Assembly: GCA_902777385.1 (NCBI GenBank)
Contig: CACYTP010000001.1
Coordinates: forward strand, 204,419-268,418
DNA length: 64,000 bases
Reading direction: 5' to 3'
Source of the DNA: an uncultured bacterium
Lineage (GTDB): Bacteria; Cyanobacteriota; Vampirovibrionia; Gastranaerophilales; Gastranaerophilaceae
Made by a program: the position numbers and the translations under genes. This document shows positions 1 to 8,307 of this stretch, in pieces (position 1 is the stretch's first letter; each line of letters starts with the position of its first letter). Below the pieces are notes generated by a model. It was not told where the DNA came from. It saw nothing but the letters and a program-made list of their open reading frames with translations, and made no database searches.

Positions 1-42
1 GTTTTTGTGCTAGAATATATTTATCAAAAAGGAGAGTGTATT

Positions 43-552
43 ATGATTAGCGAAAAAATGGAAAAGGCATTTAATGATCAAATTAATGCGGAACTTTATT
101 CTGAGTACTTATATCTTTCTATGAAAGCATATTTTGAAACTTTAAATCTTAAAGGTTTTGTAAACTGGATGGATATTCAGGTAAAAGAAGAACACGCTCA
201 TGCAATGGGAATGTTTGATTATGTAAATGCAAGAGGCGGAAGAGTTATTCTTAAAGCTATTGATGCTCCTGAAACTGATTGGGCATCACCTTTGGCAGTA
301 TTTGAACAAATCTTGAAACACGAAGAACATGTTACGGCTTTGATTAACGGTTTGGCAGATGTTGCTGATGAAGTAAAAGACAGAGCTGCTTTAACTTTCC
401 TGAACTGGTATATTAAAGAACAGGTTGAGGAAGAAGAAAGTGTAGGCGGTGTTCTTGCTACATTAAAGCTTATCGGTAACGATTCTCAAGGATTGTTGGC
501 TTTAGACAAAGAGTTGGCAGCAAGAGTGTTTAATCCGCCTGTAATCGGATAG
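43..552 (+). CDS. ftnA: Bacterial non-heme ferritin
   Basis: A 169-residue iron-storage ferritin that oxidises Fe(II) and stores it as ferrihydrite inside a cytoplasmic 24-subunit shell. The diiron ferroxidase ligands fall at the same numbers as in E. coli FtnA: E17, E50, H53, E94 and Q127, with the conserved Y24 near the site; E130 is also present. Length is normal for the family. The ATG at 43 is chosen over an in-frame GTG at 7 because GGAGAG sits at 31-36, just upstream, and because only this start gives the canonical residue numbering. It lies alone at the window edge, followed by a riboswitch-controlled gene, so it is probably monocistronic here. Identification is firm; the upstream control region is cut off by the window start. 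Confidence 0.95.
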   Translation: MISEKMEKAFNDQINAELYSEYLYLSMKAYFETLNLKGFVNWMDIQVKEEHAHAMGMFDYVNARGGRVILKAIDAPETDWASPLAVFEQILKHEEHVTALINGLADVADEVKDRAALTFLNWYIKEQVEEEESVGGVLATLKLIGNDSQGLLALDKELAARVFNPPVIG

Positions 553-573
553 ATTATAAATTTAACAGATTAG

Positions 574-665
574 TTTTCTAGGGTTCCGCACATAGTTATG
601 TGGCAGGTCCGAGAGAAAACGCCCGTTTTTTAAGGGTACACGGAAGGATAAAAGCCAGGGAGATT
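574..665 (+). promoter_or_regulatory. Guanidine-I (ykkC-type) riboswitch
   Basis: The leader of the gdx gene carries the conserved blocks of the ykkC/guanidine-I aptamer in order: CTAGGGTTCCG at 579-589, GGTCCGAGAGAAAAC at 606-620, then ACACGGAAGGATAAAAGCC at 638-656 and GGGAGA. These blocks are diagnostic of the class. The 3' part of the aptamer overlaps the 5' arm of an intrinsic terminator, so ligand binding should stop terminator formation and switch the exporter on. Aptamer edges are approximate. Confidence 0.93.
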
Positions 666-689
666 TTTATAAATCTCTTTGGCTTTTTT
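653..689 (+). terminator. Riboswitch-controlled intrinsic terminator
   Basis: AGCCAGGGAGATTT at 653-666 pairs with AAATCTCTTTGGCT at 671-684 (two G-U pairs) around a TTAT loop, followed by a run of T. Its 5' arm uses bases of the riboswitch 3' domain, the arrangement expected for transcription attenuation. Confidence 0.88.
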
Positions 690-707
690 AGTATAAAGGG
701 AAAAATT

Positions 708-1025
708 ATGGCATGGATATATTTATTGATAGCAGGTTTATTTGAAGTATCATGGGCAATCGGACTTAAAATGTCGCACGGGTTTACGCATTTGTATATA
801 AGTATTTTTACGGTAATAGGTATGATTGCAAGCTTTTATTTTTTGGCACTTGCATTAAAAAATATTCCTCTTGGGACGGCTTATGCTATATGGACAGGTA
901 TCGGTACCATGGGAACTGTTATTCTTGGAATTATACTTTTTAAAGAACCGGCAAGTGTGATGAGATTCGTTTGTATAACCCTTATTCTAAGCGGAATAAC
1001 AGGGTTAAAATTATTGTCTGCCTAG
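708..1025 (+). CDS. gdx: Guanidinium exporter Gdx (SMR family)
   Basis: A 105-residue small multidrug resistance protein of the SugE/Gdx branch: four transmembrane helices, working as a dual-topology dimer that exports guanidinium in exchange for protons. The essential glutamate is E13 in the first helix (LIAGLFEVSWAIGLK). The exact 105-residue length and the guanidine riboswitch just upstream argue for Gdx over the broad drug exporter EmrE. The ATG at 708 is chosen because the frame further upstream runs through the riboswitch and terminator. It is a single gene, regulated at transcription by guanidine. Function call is very secure from the combination of family and riboswitch. Confidence 0.95.
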   Translation: MAWIYLLIAGLFEVSWAIGLKMSHGFTHLYISIFTVIGMIASFYFLALALKNIPLGTAYAIWTGIGTMGTVILGIILFKEPASVMRFVCITLILSGITGLKLLSA

Positions 1026-1087
1026 TTGTAAATCTTGCTTTGGAATTATTCTTATGTGTATAATTAAAAAGCAAAAGAGATTTTATT

Positions 1088-1753
1088 ATGGATAATGATT
1101 TTTATAAATACAAAAAACCTGATTATGAAAAGTTGGTTAAGTACGGTTTTATAAAGAAAAAAACAGCCTATGAATATTCAACCGATATTGTAGACGGGGA
1201 ATTTTGTATGACCGTAAAAATAAATAATAACGTAATAAAAACTTTTGTTACCGAGAAAGAAACAGGAGAAGAATATACTTTACATCTGACAAATTCTGAG
1301 GGGACATTTATAGGTCGGGTGCGGGATGAATATAATTCCGTACTTCAGGATATTGCTGAAAATTGTTACAATATAGGTGTTTTTAGATTTGAGTATTCTT
1401 ATAAAGTTATAGATTATGTCCGCCAAAAATATGGTGATGAAGTTGAATATTTGTGGGAAAAATTCCCAGATAATGCTGTTGCTCGAAGAAAAGATAATTC
1501 AAAATGGTATCTTGCAATTTTGACGGTAGGTCGAGATAAACTCGGATTTAAAAGTAAAGAAAAAGTTGAAGTCATTGATTTAAGGGCTGATGCAGATGAA
1601 TTGCAGGAGATGATAAAGCAGGAAAATATTTTTCCGGGATATCACATGAATAAAAAACATTGGATTACTTATGTTCTTGACGGTTCCACAGATATAAAAG
1701 AAATTTATAAAAGAATTGATGATAGTTATAAATTAGCAGGCAAAAGGAGTTAA
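1088..1753 (+). CDS. MmcQ/YjbR family protein
   Basis: A 221-residue protein whose C-terminal half (about residues 105-215) reads like the MmcQ/YjbR domain: a Y.GDEVEYLWEKFPD segment, then RKDNSKWYLAIL, and near the end FPGYHMNKKHWITYVLDGS, which matches the family's 'K.HWitv.ldg' motif. The domain has a CyaY-like fold and is often annotated as DNA-binding, but its biochemical role is not settled. The N-terminal 100 residues look like the extra region of the longer members and carry no motif I recognise. It ends 5 bases before the flavodoxin-like gene, so the two are probably cotranscribed. Family is fairly sure, function unknown. Confidence 0.75.
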   Translation: MDNDFYKYKKPDYEKLVKYGFIKKKTAYEYSTDIVDGEFCMTVKINNNVIKTFVTEKETGEEYTLHLTNSEGTFIGRVRDEYNSVLQDIAENCYNIGVFRFEYSYKVIDYVRQKYGDEVEYLWEKFPDNAVARRKDNSKWYLAILTVGRDKLGFKSKEKVEVIDLRADADELQEMIKQENIFPGYHMNKKHWITYVLDGSTDIKEIYKRIDDSYKLAGKRS

Positions 1754-1758
1754 AAGTT

Positions 1759-2394
1759 ATGAAAGTATTGTTATTTAACGGTTCACCTCACAAAAATGGT
1801 TGTACTTATACTGCATTAAAAGAAATTGAAAAAACCTTGGCACAAGAGGGAATTGGCTCAGAAATCTATCAAATTGGAACTGAACCGATTGCGGCATGCA
1901 GAGCGTGTTATGCCTGTAGTAAACTTGGCAGGTGTGTAATAAATGATAAAGTAAATGATTTTGTCGAATATGCGAGAGATTTTGACGGATTTATATTTGG
2001 TTCTCCCGTTCATTATGCTTCCGCTTGCGGCGGTATAACCGCATTTTTAGACAGGGCATTTTTTGTAGCTGCCCGTTCTCAAGGTAAACCTGTATTTCTG
2101 CATAAACCCGGTGCGGCAATAGTCAGTGCAAGACGTGCAGGAACAACGGCAACACTTGATCAGCTGAACAAATATTTTACTATAACTCAAATGCCTGTAA
2201 TTTCAGGACGGTATTGGAATATGGTTCATGGTAAATCTCCGGAAGAAGTTTTACAGGATGAAGAAGGCTTGCAAAATATGAGAATACTTGCGAGAAACAT
2301 GGCTTGGCATTTAAAATGTCGTGAGGCCGGTGAAAAGGCAGGTATTCAAGTGCCTGAGACAGAAGACGTGATTATGACGAATTTTATAAGATAA
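1759..2394 (+). CDS. Flavodoxin-like NAD(P)H-dependent oxidoreductase
   Basis: A 211-residue cytoplasmic FMN-binding reductase. The N-terminal NGSPHKNGCTYTALK is the phosphate-binding loop of the NADPH-dependent FMN reductase/iron-sulfur flavoprotein superfamily, and GSPVHYASACGGITAFLDR (residues about 75-93) is the second flavin-binding signature. A cysteine cluster CRACYACSKLGRC at about 47-59 resembles the region that holds a 4Fe-4S cluster in archaeal iron-sulfur flavoproteins, although spacing differs from the classic set, so a cluster is only possible. Electron partners and substrate cannot be told from sequence. It probably shares a transcript with the YjbR-type gene upstream and is closed by a hairpin terminator. 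Confidence 0.8.
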   Translation: MKVLLFNGSPHKNGCTYTALKEIEKTLAQEGIGSEIYQIGTEPIAACRACYACSKLGRCVINDKVNDFVEYARDFDGFIFGSPVHYASACGGITAFLDRAFFVAARSQGKPVFLHKPGAAIVSARRAGTTATLDQLNKYFTITQMPVISGRYWNMVHGKSPEEVLQDEEGLQNMRILARNMAWHLKCREAGEKAGIQVPETEDVIMTNFIR

Positions 2395-2407
2395 TTTATT
2401 AAATAAT

Positions 2408-2436
2408 AGCTCTTTCAAATCTGAAAGAGCTTTTTT
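2408..2436. terminator. Intrinsic terminator between convergent genes
   Basis: AGCTCTTTCA and TGAAAGAGCT pair around a four-base loop, followed by T6 on the plus strand. It separates the flavodoxin-like gene from the convergent emrB. Confidence 0.85.
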
Positions 2437-2437
2437 A

Positions 2438-3997
2438 TTATGCATGTTTTTTATTATTCAATAATAACAGTAACGGAATTATTACCAAACACATCAGCCC
2501 GAATATTCGGAAAGCATCCATAAATGCCCATAATGTAGCCTGTTTAATCATCTGTCCGTACATAGAATACTGAGCCATATATGTTGCAACCGAAGGATGA
2601 ATATATTGCATTATCGCTCCGCTCGTTGCCTGTAATCTTTCGATATAAGCAGGATTTAAATCGTTAAGCTTACCTACCATCATATACTGATGAACTTGTG
2701 CAAACCTTGTTAACATTGTTGCAACAAGAGATGTACCAATTGCACCGCCTATGTTTTTTAACAGGTTTTGAATACCCGATGCGTTTGTCATCTGTTTATT
2801 TGAAATTGTATCAAGTGACAGGTTTATTATAGGAACCATTGATAATCCTATACCAAATCCCATAAAGTAATTCGGTATCATGATATTTATATTTGCAATT
2901 TGCAGATTTAAAAATCCGAAAAACAACCCTGCACCACCAAGGAAACATAAACCAATTGCTACAAGTAATCTTTTATCAACCTTATCTGCTATTAATGCAC
3001 AAATAACAGTAGCTGTTAAGCTGCCCAATCCTCTTGGCATCATTGATCTTCCGCTTAAAAATGCAGTGTATCCCATCATACTCTGTAAAAATTGCGGCAA
3101 TATTGCAATGGATGCATACAGTACAGACTGCATTACAACTTGGATAAACGTTCCTAATATAAAATTCTTATCTTTAAAAACACTTAAATCAATTAATGTA
3201 TTTTTTCTTTTCCATTGTGATATGAAGAAACATACCATTGAAAGCATTGATATTGCGAAAAGCCATCTTATCCAAGCTGCGTTAAACCAGTCAGCATTAT
3301 TTCCCTTATCAAAAAATACCTGTAAGCAACATAACCATAAAATAAGGAAGAAAAATCCCAACCCGTCTAATTTTACGCCTTTTTGACGTCTTGAATACGG
3401 TGGATTAAACAGTAATTTTGAAGCAAGTACCGCAGCTATACAACCAAGAGGGACATTTATGAAAAATATCCAAGGCCATGTCCAATTATCTGTAATCCAT
3501 CCGCCTAATACCGGTCCTATGATTGGTGCAATAATTACACCCATCCCGAATATTGCCATCGCAGTCCCACGTTTTTGTTTAGGGAAACTTTCCATCATTA
3601 TTGCCTGTGATAGCGGTACTATACCGCCGCCGCCCGCACCCTGCAATATTCTGAAGAACACCATTTGCCCCAGATTTTGTGCCATTCCGCATAATAAAGA
3701 GGCAAATGTAAACAGCAAAATACTTATTACATAAAAGTTTTTGCGTCCGAAAAACTTACTGAAAAAATCTACTGACGGAATTATAATACCGCTTGCAATC
3801 AGGTAACTTGTCAAAATCCACATTGATTCATCTCTTGTTGCTGAGAAGCTGCCTGCCATGTGCGGTAGTGCAACATTTGCAATAGTACCGTCCAAAACAA
3901 ATACTATTACGGCAATCATTACAGGAATATTGCATACCCAAGGATTTTCGGGTAAATATTTCTCTTCTTCACTTATTTCAGTTGTTTGTGCGGACAT
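2438..3997 (-). CDS. emrB: EmrB/QacA-type MFS drug exporter (DHA2)
   Basis: A 519-residue proton-driven multidrug transporter of the 14-helix DHA2 family, inner membrane. Family motifs seen: LDGTIANVALPHM in the first helix (the D1 motif), the motif-A-type loop DFFSKFFGRKNFYV, RILQGAGGGGIVPLSQA (motif B) and IGPVLGGWITDNWTWPWIFFINVPLG (motif C plus the EmrB-typical tail; two overlapping pieces). It is the last gene of a minus-strand operon marR-emrA-emrB with 18 bases between emrA and emrB and an AGGAAAGG ribosome site. With the HlyD-type adaptor emrA and the divergent tolC-like gene it should form a complete tripartite efflux pump. Substrate unknown. Confidence 0.9.
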   Translation of the reverse strand: MSAQTTEISEEEKYLPENPWVCNIPVMIAVIVFVLDGTIANVALPHMAGSFSATRDESMWILTSYLIASGIIIPSVDFFSKFFGRKNFYVISILLFTFASLLCGMAQNLGQMVFFRILQGAGGGGIVPLSQAIMMESFPKQKRGTAMAIFGMGVIIAPIIGPVLGGWITDNWTWPWIFFINVPLGCIAAVLASKLLFNPPYSRRQKGVKLDGLGFFFLILWLCCLQVFFDKGNNADWFNAAWIRWLFAISMLSMVCFFISQWKRKNTLIDLSVFKDKNFILGTFIQVVMQSVLYASIAILPQFLQSMMGYTAFLSGRSMMPRGLGSLTATVICALIADKVDKRLLVAIGLCFLGGAGLFFGFLNLQIANINIMIPNYFMGFGIGLSMVPIINLSLDTISNKQMTNASGIQNLLKNIGGAIGTSLVATMLTRFAQVHQYMMVGKLNDLNPAYIERLQATSGAIMQYIHPSVATYMAQYSMYGQMIKQATLWAFMDAFRIFGLMCLVIIPLLLLLNNKKHA

Positions 3998-4015
3998 TTT
4001 AAACCTTTCCTGTAA

Positions 4016-5023
4016 TTATTTTATATGAACTTTCGGTACAACAGACATTCCAGGAACTATATTGTATTCGTTAGGATCTATTTTTTCCGTAAATACAATT
4101 TTAACCGGAATTCTTTGTACAATTTTTACGAAAGAACCTACAGCATTTTCAGGTGGAAATAAGCTTGATTTTGCACCGGAACTTCTCTGAATACTGTCAA
4201 TTTTTCCTTTGAATACTTTATTTGGATATGTATCAACTTTAATATCAACATCCAATCCCGGTTTCATACCTTTTAGCTGATTTTCCTTGAAGTTTGCAAC
4301 AACCCATACTTCGTTAGGAACGATTACGCAAAGTGGGCTGCCCACACTCACATACATACCTTTTTCAACTCTTCTGTTTGCAATTGTACCGTCTTGAGGT
4401 GCAATAATTTTTGTATATTCAAGATTTTTCGAAGCTTGATTTTTTGCAGCTTTTAAAGCTCTTAAATCAGCATCCGCAACTTTAGCATCACTATCCGATA
4501 AAATAGCTTGTTCCGCATTCGTTAAATTTGCCTGAGCGGCATCATATTTTGCCTGTGCAGCGTCCAAAGTTTGTTTTGATACAGCACCTTCTTCATACAA
4601 TTTTGTATATCTGTCCAAATCTTTTTTGGCAAGTGCAATATTTGATTTTGAAGCCGTTAAATTAGCTTTTGCATTCTGCTGATTTAAAAGCATTCTTTCG
4701 TAAGCTGCATCAGCTTTGTCTAATGCAATTTCGTAATCAGTAGCATCAATTGTTGCGATTAAATCACCTTCTTTTATCGGTTGATTATCTTTAATATAAA
4801 CTTCTGTTATATGACCGCTAACTTTTGGTGCGACAGAAACGGTTGTTGTTTCTACATAAGCATCATCCGTAGATTGGTATTTCATTGCATCGATAACAAA
4901 GTAGCATACGCCTGCAATTATACCTGCTAAAAGTATCAAACCTATGGTCCTTTTTATACCCTTTTTCGGTTTTTTCTTTTCATTTGTTTCTTCTGTTAAT
5001 TCAGTGTTTTGCTGTTCTTCCAT
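4016..5023 (-). CDS. emrA: HlyD/EmrA-family membrane fusion protein
   Basis: A 335-residue periplasmic adaptor that links the MFS pump to the outer-membrane channel. It has a lysine-rich cytoplasmic N-terminus (residues 1-26), one membrane anchor (about 27-47, IGLILLAGIIAGVCYFVIDA), a biotinyl-lipoyl-like half (VAPKVSGHITEVYIKDNQPIKEGD), an alpha-helical hairpin rich in A, K, Q and N (about 100-200), the second lipoyl half (APQDGTIANRRVEKGMYVS) and a beta-barrel with VWVVANFKENQLKGMKPG, which is typical for EmrA. It starts 9 bases after the marR stop with AAGAGG as ribosome site. Function follows from the gene set; regulation is presumably through the linked MarR protein. Confidence 0.92.
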   Translation of the reverse strand: MEEQQNTELTEETNEKKKPKKGIKRTIGLILLAGIIAGVCYFVIDAMKYQSTDDAYVETTTVSVAPKVSGHITEVYIKDNQPIKEGDLIATIDATDYEIALDKADAAYERMLLNQQNAKANLTASKSNIALAKKDLDRYTKLYEEGAVSKQTLDAAQAKYDAAQANLTNAEQAILSDSDAKVADADLRALKAAKNQASKNLEYTKIIAPQDGTIANRRVEKGMYVSVGSPLCVIVPNEVWVVANFKENQLKGMKPGLDVDIKVDTYPNKVFKGKIDSIQRSSGAKSSLFPPENAVGSFVKIVQRIPVKIVFTEKIDPNEYNIVPGMSVVPKVHIK

Positions 5024-5032
5024 TTTTACCTC

Positions 5033-5506
5033 TTATATTTTGTTTTCAATGTGTTTTTCTATATTTTGTCTTAGTTGTTTAATTGATTGTTTTACTGATT
5101 CAAATTCCTCATGTGGAATTTTTTTCGCAATTTCAGTGTATTTGTCAATTATTTTTTTATTTATTTCATCAAGTTTTTTTATTCCTTTTTGCGTAATTAC
5201 AACCTTCTTAATTAATCTGTTATTTTTTGTATCCACAGATCGCTTAATTAATTTTTTTTCCTCCAGTTTATGTAATATTCTTCCTGTATTTGCTCTGTCA
5301 AGCAGTAACAATTTCGCCAAATCTCTCTGGCATAAAGAAGGATTACACATAATTGTATCAAGAGTGGAGTATTCTTCCGGCACTAAATCAATATTTAATA
5401 ATGTAAACTGCTGAGCTGCATGAAATTTCATAATTCTTGCAGTCTGTTTCAGCTCGTAAAATATACTTTCAGTATAATGTGGTATTTGATTTATGTTTAT
5501 CATCAT
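5033..5506 (-). CDS. MarR-family transcriptional regulator
   Basis: A 157-residue winged-helix repressor. The DNA-binding core is about residues 45-105: LCQRDLAKLLLLDRANTGRILHKLEEKKLIKR is the helix-turn-helix and recognition helix (two joined pieces), then the wing with D.KNNRLIKKVVITQKG. The N- and C-terminal helices would form the dimer interface. It is the first gene of the emrAB operon and divergent from a tolC-like gene, so it very likely represses the pump and itself, with release by a small lipophilic ligand. An inverted repeat in the divergent spacer is the candidate operator. Two adjacent ATG codons (5506 and 5503) could serve as start; no strong ribosome site decides it. Confidence 0.88.
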   Translation of the reverse strand: MMININQIPHYTESIFYELKQTARIMKFHAAQQFTLLNIDLVPEEYSTLDTIMCNPSLCQRDLAKLLLLDRANTGRILHKLEEKKLIKRSVDTKNNRLIKKVVITQKGIKKLDEINKKIIDKYTEIAKKIPHEEFESVKQSIKQLRQNIEKHIENKI

Positions 5507-5529
5507 TTTATATTTATTATTCCAAATTA

Positions 5530-5561
5530 TGTTGTAAAAAAAATGTGTTGCATTTACAACA
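5530..5561. promoter_or_regulatory. Candidate MarR operator
   Basis: TGTTGTAAA (5530-5538) and TTTACAACA (5553-5561) are perfect inverted arms 14 bases apart in the spacer between marR and the divergent tolC-like gene. The right arm overlaps the -35 box of the tolC promoter. Symmetry and place fit MarR autoregulation, but binding is inferred. Confidence 0.5.
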
Positions 5562-5576
5562 ATATTATGCTAACAT
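5548..5576 (+). promoter_or_regulatory. Promoter of the tolC-like gene
   Basis: TTGCAT (5548-5553), a 17-base spacer and TAACAT (5571-5576) make a reasonable sigma-70 promoter about 45 bases before the coding start. It lies inside the candidate MarR operator. Confidence 0.45.
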
Positions 5577-5621
5577 ACTGATATAAAAATTGCAAGCAGA
5601 ATATTATAAGGAAATAAAACA

Positions 5622-7013
5622 TTGAAAAAGACTTTAGCAATAGCACTTTTAATAAGCATGATAGGTATGAATGTTGCCCCCGTTTTGGCTGCTTCAAATA
5701 ATCAATCATCGCCAAAAACATTTAAGAGTATGATTAAGAAAAGTAAGAAGCAAAAATCTAATGATTATAAATACGAATATATCAATATTGATTGGTGGAA
5801 GAATTTTAATGACAGCAATTTGACAGGGTATATAAATAAAGCAATTGAGAATAATTATGATTTAAAAATAGCAACACTTGCCGTAGAAGAATATTATCAG
5901 ACAACGAAATTGCAATTGGCAAATGAATTGCCGACAATAGGTGCAGGTTTTTCTCCGGCTTTTGCAAAGATGCCGGGACAAACACGTTGGGATTGGTCTT
6001 TCGCTACACCTGCTTATGTTAATTATGAATTTGATATTTTCTTAAAAAACAGAGATAAAACTCGTGCTTCAAAAAAAAGATATGAGGCTTCCAAATTCGA
6101 CGAAAGAGCTGCTTATATTGCTATAGCAGGTGCTGTGGGTACAACTTATCTCAATATTGTAAGACTTGATAAAATTATTGAACTTCAAAAGAAAATAGTA
6201 AACGTAAGACAGGATATATATAATTTGATGCTTGTAAGTAATCGTGAAGGTTTAATCTCGACATCAGATACGATAAAGGCAAATAAGGCACTTGTTGCAG
6301 GACAGCTTGAATTGACAGAATATCAAAAACAAAGAGAAAAATTACTTCATGCTTTAGCTGTTTTGATTGGTGAAAGTCCTGATAATATCAATAATCTTGC
6401 AATTACTCCTTATGAAAATATTAATTTTACCGGCGTAATTCCGGAAGAAATCGCCTCAGATATTATTATACAAAGACCGGATTTTTTGAGGGCTGAGACA
6501 ATGGTTGAAAAAGCAGGAATTGATGTAAGAGTTGCAAGAAAAGAATTTTTACCTACAATAAACTTGACGGGTTTGGCTTTGTTCAATTCAAATAAAATAG
6601 GCAGTGCTTGGTCTACAAAGGGTATGCTTGCAGGTATAGCTGCAGGTGCAATGCTTCCTATTTTTACGGGTGGGGCAAGAATTGCTAACCTTAAAATTAA
6701 AAAAACCGAATATGAAAGACTTTTACAAGATTATTATAAAACTAATTTAACAGCTATTCAGGAGATTAATGATGCATTAGTTTCCGTAAAAAAGGACAAA
6801 GAAAAGCTTGCATCTACGTTAAAACAAGCTGAACTTGAAAAATCTGATTACAATTATACATCTTTAAAATATAACGAGGGTATAATTTCAAGATTGGATT
6901 TAATTCAAGTTCAGGAAAATATTTTGACTATCGACAAACTTGTTGCACAACAGAATATTGAGTGTATGGTCGATTACATCGGCTTGTACAAAGCTGTTGG
7001 CAGCAAACTCTAA
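5622..7013 (+). CDS. TolC/NodT-type outer-membrane efflux protein
   Basis: A 463-residue outer-membrane channel protein. It starts at a TTG codon (5622) with ATAAGGA upstream and encodes a Sec signal peptide (KKTLAIALLISMIGMNVAPVLAA). The mature part shows the OEP architecture twice: long coiled helices and repeats of the LP.I....A pattern (ANELPTIGAGFSPAF; RKEFLPTINLTGLALF), plus RPDFLRAETMVEKAGIDVR, typical of NodT-type factors. Unlike most NodT proteins there is no lipobox cysteine. It is divergent from marR-emrA-emrB and the likely outer-membrane partner of that pump. Specificity unknown. Confidence 0.88.
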   Translation: MKKTLAIALLISMIGMNVAPVLAASNNQSSPKTFKSMIKKSKKQKSNDYKYEYINIDWWKNFNDSNLTGYINKAIENNYDLKIATLAVEEYYQTTKLQLANELPTIGAGFSPAFAKMPGQTRWDWSFATPAYVNYEFDIFLKNRDKTRASKKRYEASKFDERAAYIAIAGAVGTTYLNIVRLDKIIELQKKIVNVRQDIYNLMLVSNREGLISTSDTIKANKALVAGQLELTEYQKQREKLLHALAVLIGESPDNINNLAITPYENINFTGVIPEEIASDIIIQRPDFLRAETMVEKAGIDVRVARKEFLPTINLTGLALFNSNKIGSAWSTKGMLAGIAAGAMLPIFTGGARIANLKIKKTEYERLLQDYYKTNLTAIQEINDALVSVKKDKEKLASTLKQAELEKSDYNYTSLKYNEGIISRLDLIQVQENILTIDKLVAQQNIECMVDYIGLYKAVGSKL

Positions 7014-7066
7014 TTCCGTAAAACATTAATAATCATCATCTCTTTACTTGTAAACAGTAAAGTATT

Positions 7067-7092
7067 ACCGGCAAATAAATTGCCGGTTTTTT
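7067..7092 (+). terminator. Intrinsic terminator
   Basis: ACCGGCAA and TTGCCGGT pair around ATAAA, followed by a T run, about 55 bases after the stop of the tolC-like gene. Confidence 0.88.
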
Positions 7093-7219
7093 ATATTATT
7101 TTTATTAATTTTTGTAATGAAAATAGGTATTCTATTCGGCTGCTATTTACAAAAAAAAAATTCTTTTAGTATAATTGAGGTATATTGTTTTAATATTGAT
7201 AATAAATAAGGAGAGTAAT

Positions 7220-7690
7220 ATGGCAGAATACTTGATTTTAGCAGAAAATGTAATTTTTAAAAATGACAAATTAACTTGTATAAACATTTATGATAAATTT
7301 ACAACTGTTGCAATGCCGGCAGAATTCAGATTTGATTTGGCAATCTTATGCGGTCCTAACTGGTCAGTAGGTGAACATAAGCTTACTGTTAAAGCAAAAG
7401 GCAGTAACGGTAAGGAAGTATCTATCGGTGAACTGACCGTAAATATTCCTAATGAAAATTTTGTATATAACGCTTATGCAAATGACCTGAAGATAATAAT
7501 GGACTATAGTGTTTCAGATATAACAATTTTTGTCTATGATAATGATAAAGAAATTATTTCAAGAACTTATCCGGTAATACCTATGCTTGTTCCTCAAAAG
7601 CAAGAAGCAAAAGCTGCCGAAGCCGAAAGTGCTGAAGATAAATCGAAACCGGAAGAAGAAAAAGCTGAAACTTCCAACAAGAAAAAGTAA
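7220..7690 (+). CDS. Conserved protein of unknown function (DUF6941-like)
   Basis: A 156-residue soluble protein. The first 125 residues form what looks like a beta-rich domain beginning AEYLILAENVIFKNDKLTCINIYD; this opening resembles small 'hypothetical' proteins of the DUF6941 type, but that match is from memory and weak. The last 30 residues are a low-complexity A/E/K-rich tail ending NKKK. ATG at 7220 is chosen because GGAGAG lies 7 bases upstream; an earlier in-frame ATG at 7175 has no ribosome site. Single gene, followed by a strong bidirectional terminator. No function can be assigned. Confidence 0.7.
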   Translation: MAEYLILAENVIFKNDKLTCINIYDKFTTVAMPAEFRFDLAILCGPNWSVGEHKLTVKAKGSNGKEVSIGELTVNIPNENFVYNAYANDLKIIMDYSVSDITIFVYDNDKEIISRTYPVIPMLVPQKQEAKAAEAESAEDKSKPEEEKAETSNKKK

Positions 7691-7721
7691 TGGTATAAAA
7701 TTTTAGCAATACAACAAATAA

Positions 7722-7757
7722 AAAACCCGATTATCATTTTAGATAATCGGGTTTTAG
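7722..7757. terminator. Bidirectional intrinsic terminator
   Basis: AAAACCCGATTATC and GATAATCGGGTTTT form a long hairpin with A-run and T-run on either side, serving both convergent genes (7690 and 7772). Confidence 0.9.
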
Positions 7758-7771
7758 TTTATTTATACCTT

Positions 7772-8212
7772 TTATTTTGTGAGTTCTTCAGCCGAATTAA
7801 TAATGTCTTCCATGTCTATTTCTTCATTAGCTGCTTCTTTGATATTTTGTTTGCTGCGAGAGAATAATTTTTTTACAATATTCTCATCAATCCATTCGCC
7901 CGGTTTTGCACACGCATTTTTGATTTTTTCTGTTGTACTTACAGCATTTTTATTTATCCATTTAGCACCTTTACTGTAGTATATTCCCCACGCTGCACCA
8001 CCAAGAACAAGAATTCCGCCTGCCAGTTTTGCAATTGTTTTACCGATACTATGTTTCTTTTTTGGTGCATCAATATCGGATTTATTAATTTCTACTACGT
8101 CATTAGGTTGTTCATTCAACGGTGTACTAAACTTTCCGGGCGAATTAAATAATTCTTCACTGCCTCTGAAGTTTACCTGTGAGCCGTTGTATATTTGTAC
8201 AGGATTGACCAT
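7772..8212 (-). CDS. Lineage-specific single-pass membrane protein
   Basis: A 146-residue protein without a recognised domain. It begins with a short polar segment containing QVNFRGSEEL, then VVEINKSDIDAPKKKHSIGK, one hydrophobic helix (about residues 62-83, AKLAGGILVLGGAAWGIYY) and a charged tail that would be exposed. The order 'DVVEI..., KK-rich stretch, G-rich membrane helix' is also found in the N-terminus of the ADP-ribosyltransferase-like protein at 49990, which suggests a common anchor or targeting module. The start ATG has GGAGG (complement of CCTCC at 8220) nearby. Monocistronic. Function unknown. Confidence 0.7.
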   Translation of the reverse strand: MVNPVQIYNGSQVNFRGSEELFNSPGKFSTPLNEQPNDVVEINKSDIDAPKKKHSIGKTIAKLAGGILVLGGAAWGIYYSKGAKWINKNAVSTTEKIKNACAKPGEWIDENIVKKLFSRSKQNIKEAANEEIDMEDIINSAEELTK

Positions 8213-8307
8213 TTAGATACCTCCTTTGTTAAACACTGTTATTCAAAAACGACCTTTTTCTTTATTTTGCGGAAAAATTTTTTCTTTTTCAATTATTGTT
8301 ACAAAAA

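Noticed and set aside
2880..3734. Two plus-strand frames of 168 and 91 residues
   Set aside because: They are antisense to emrB, whose motifs are complete; no ribosome site and proline/isoleucine-rich noise.
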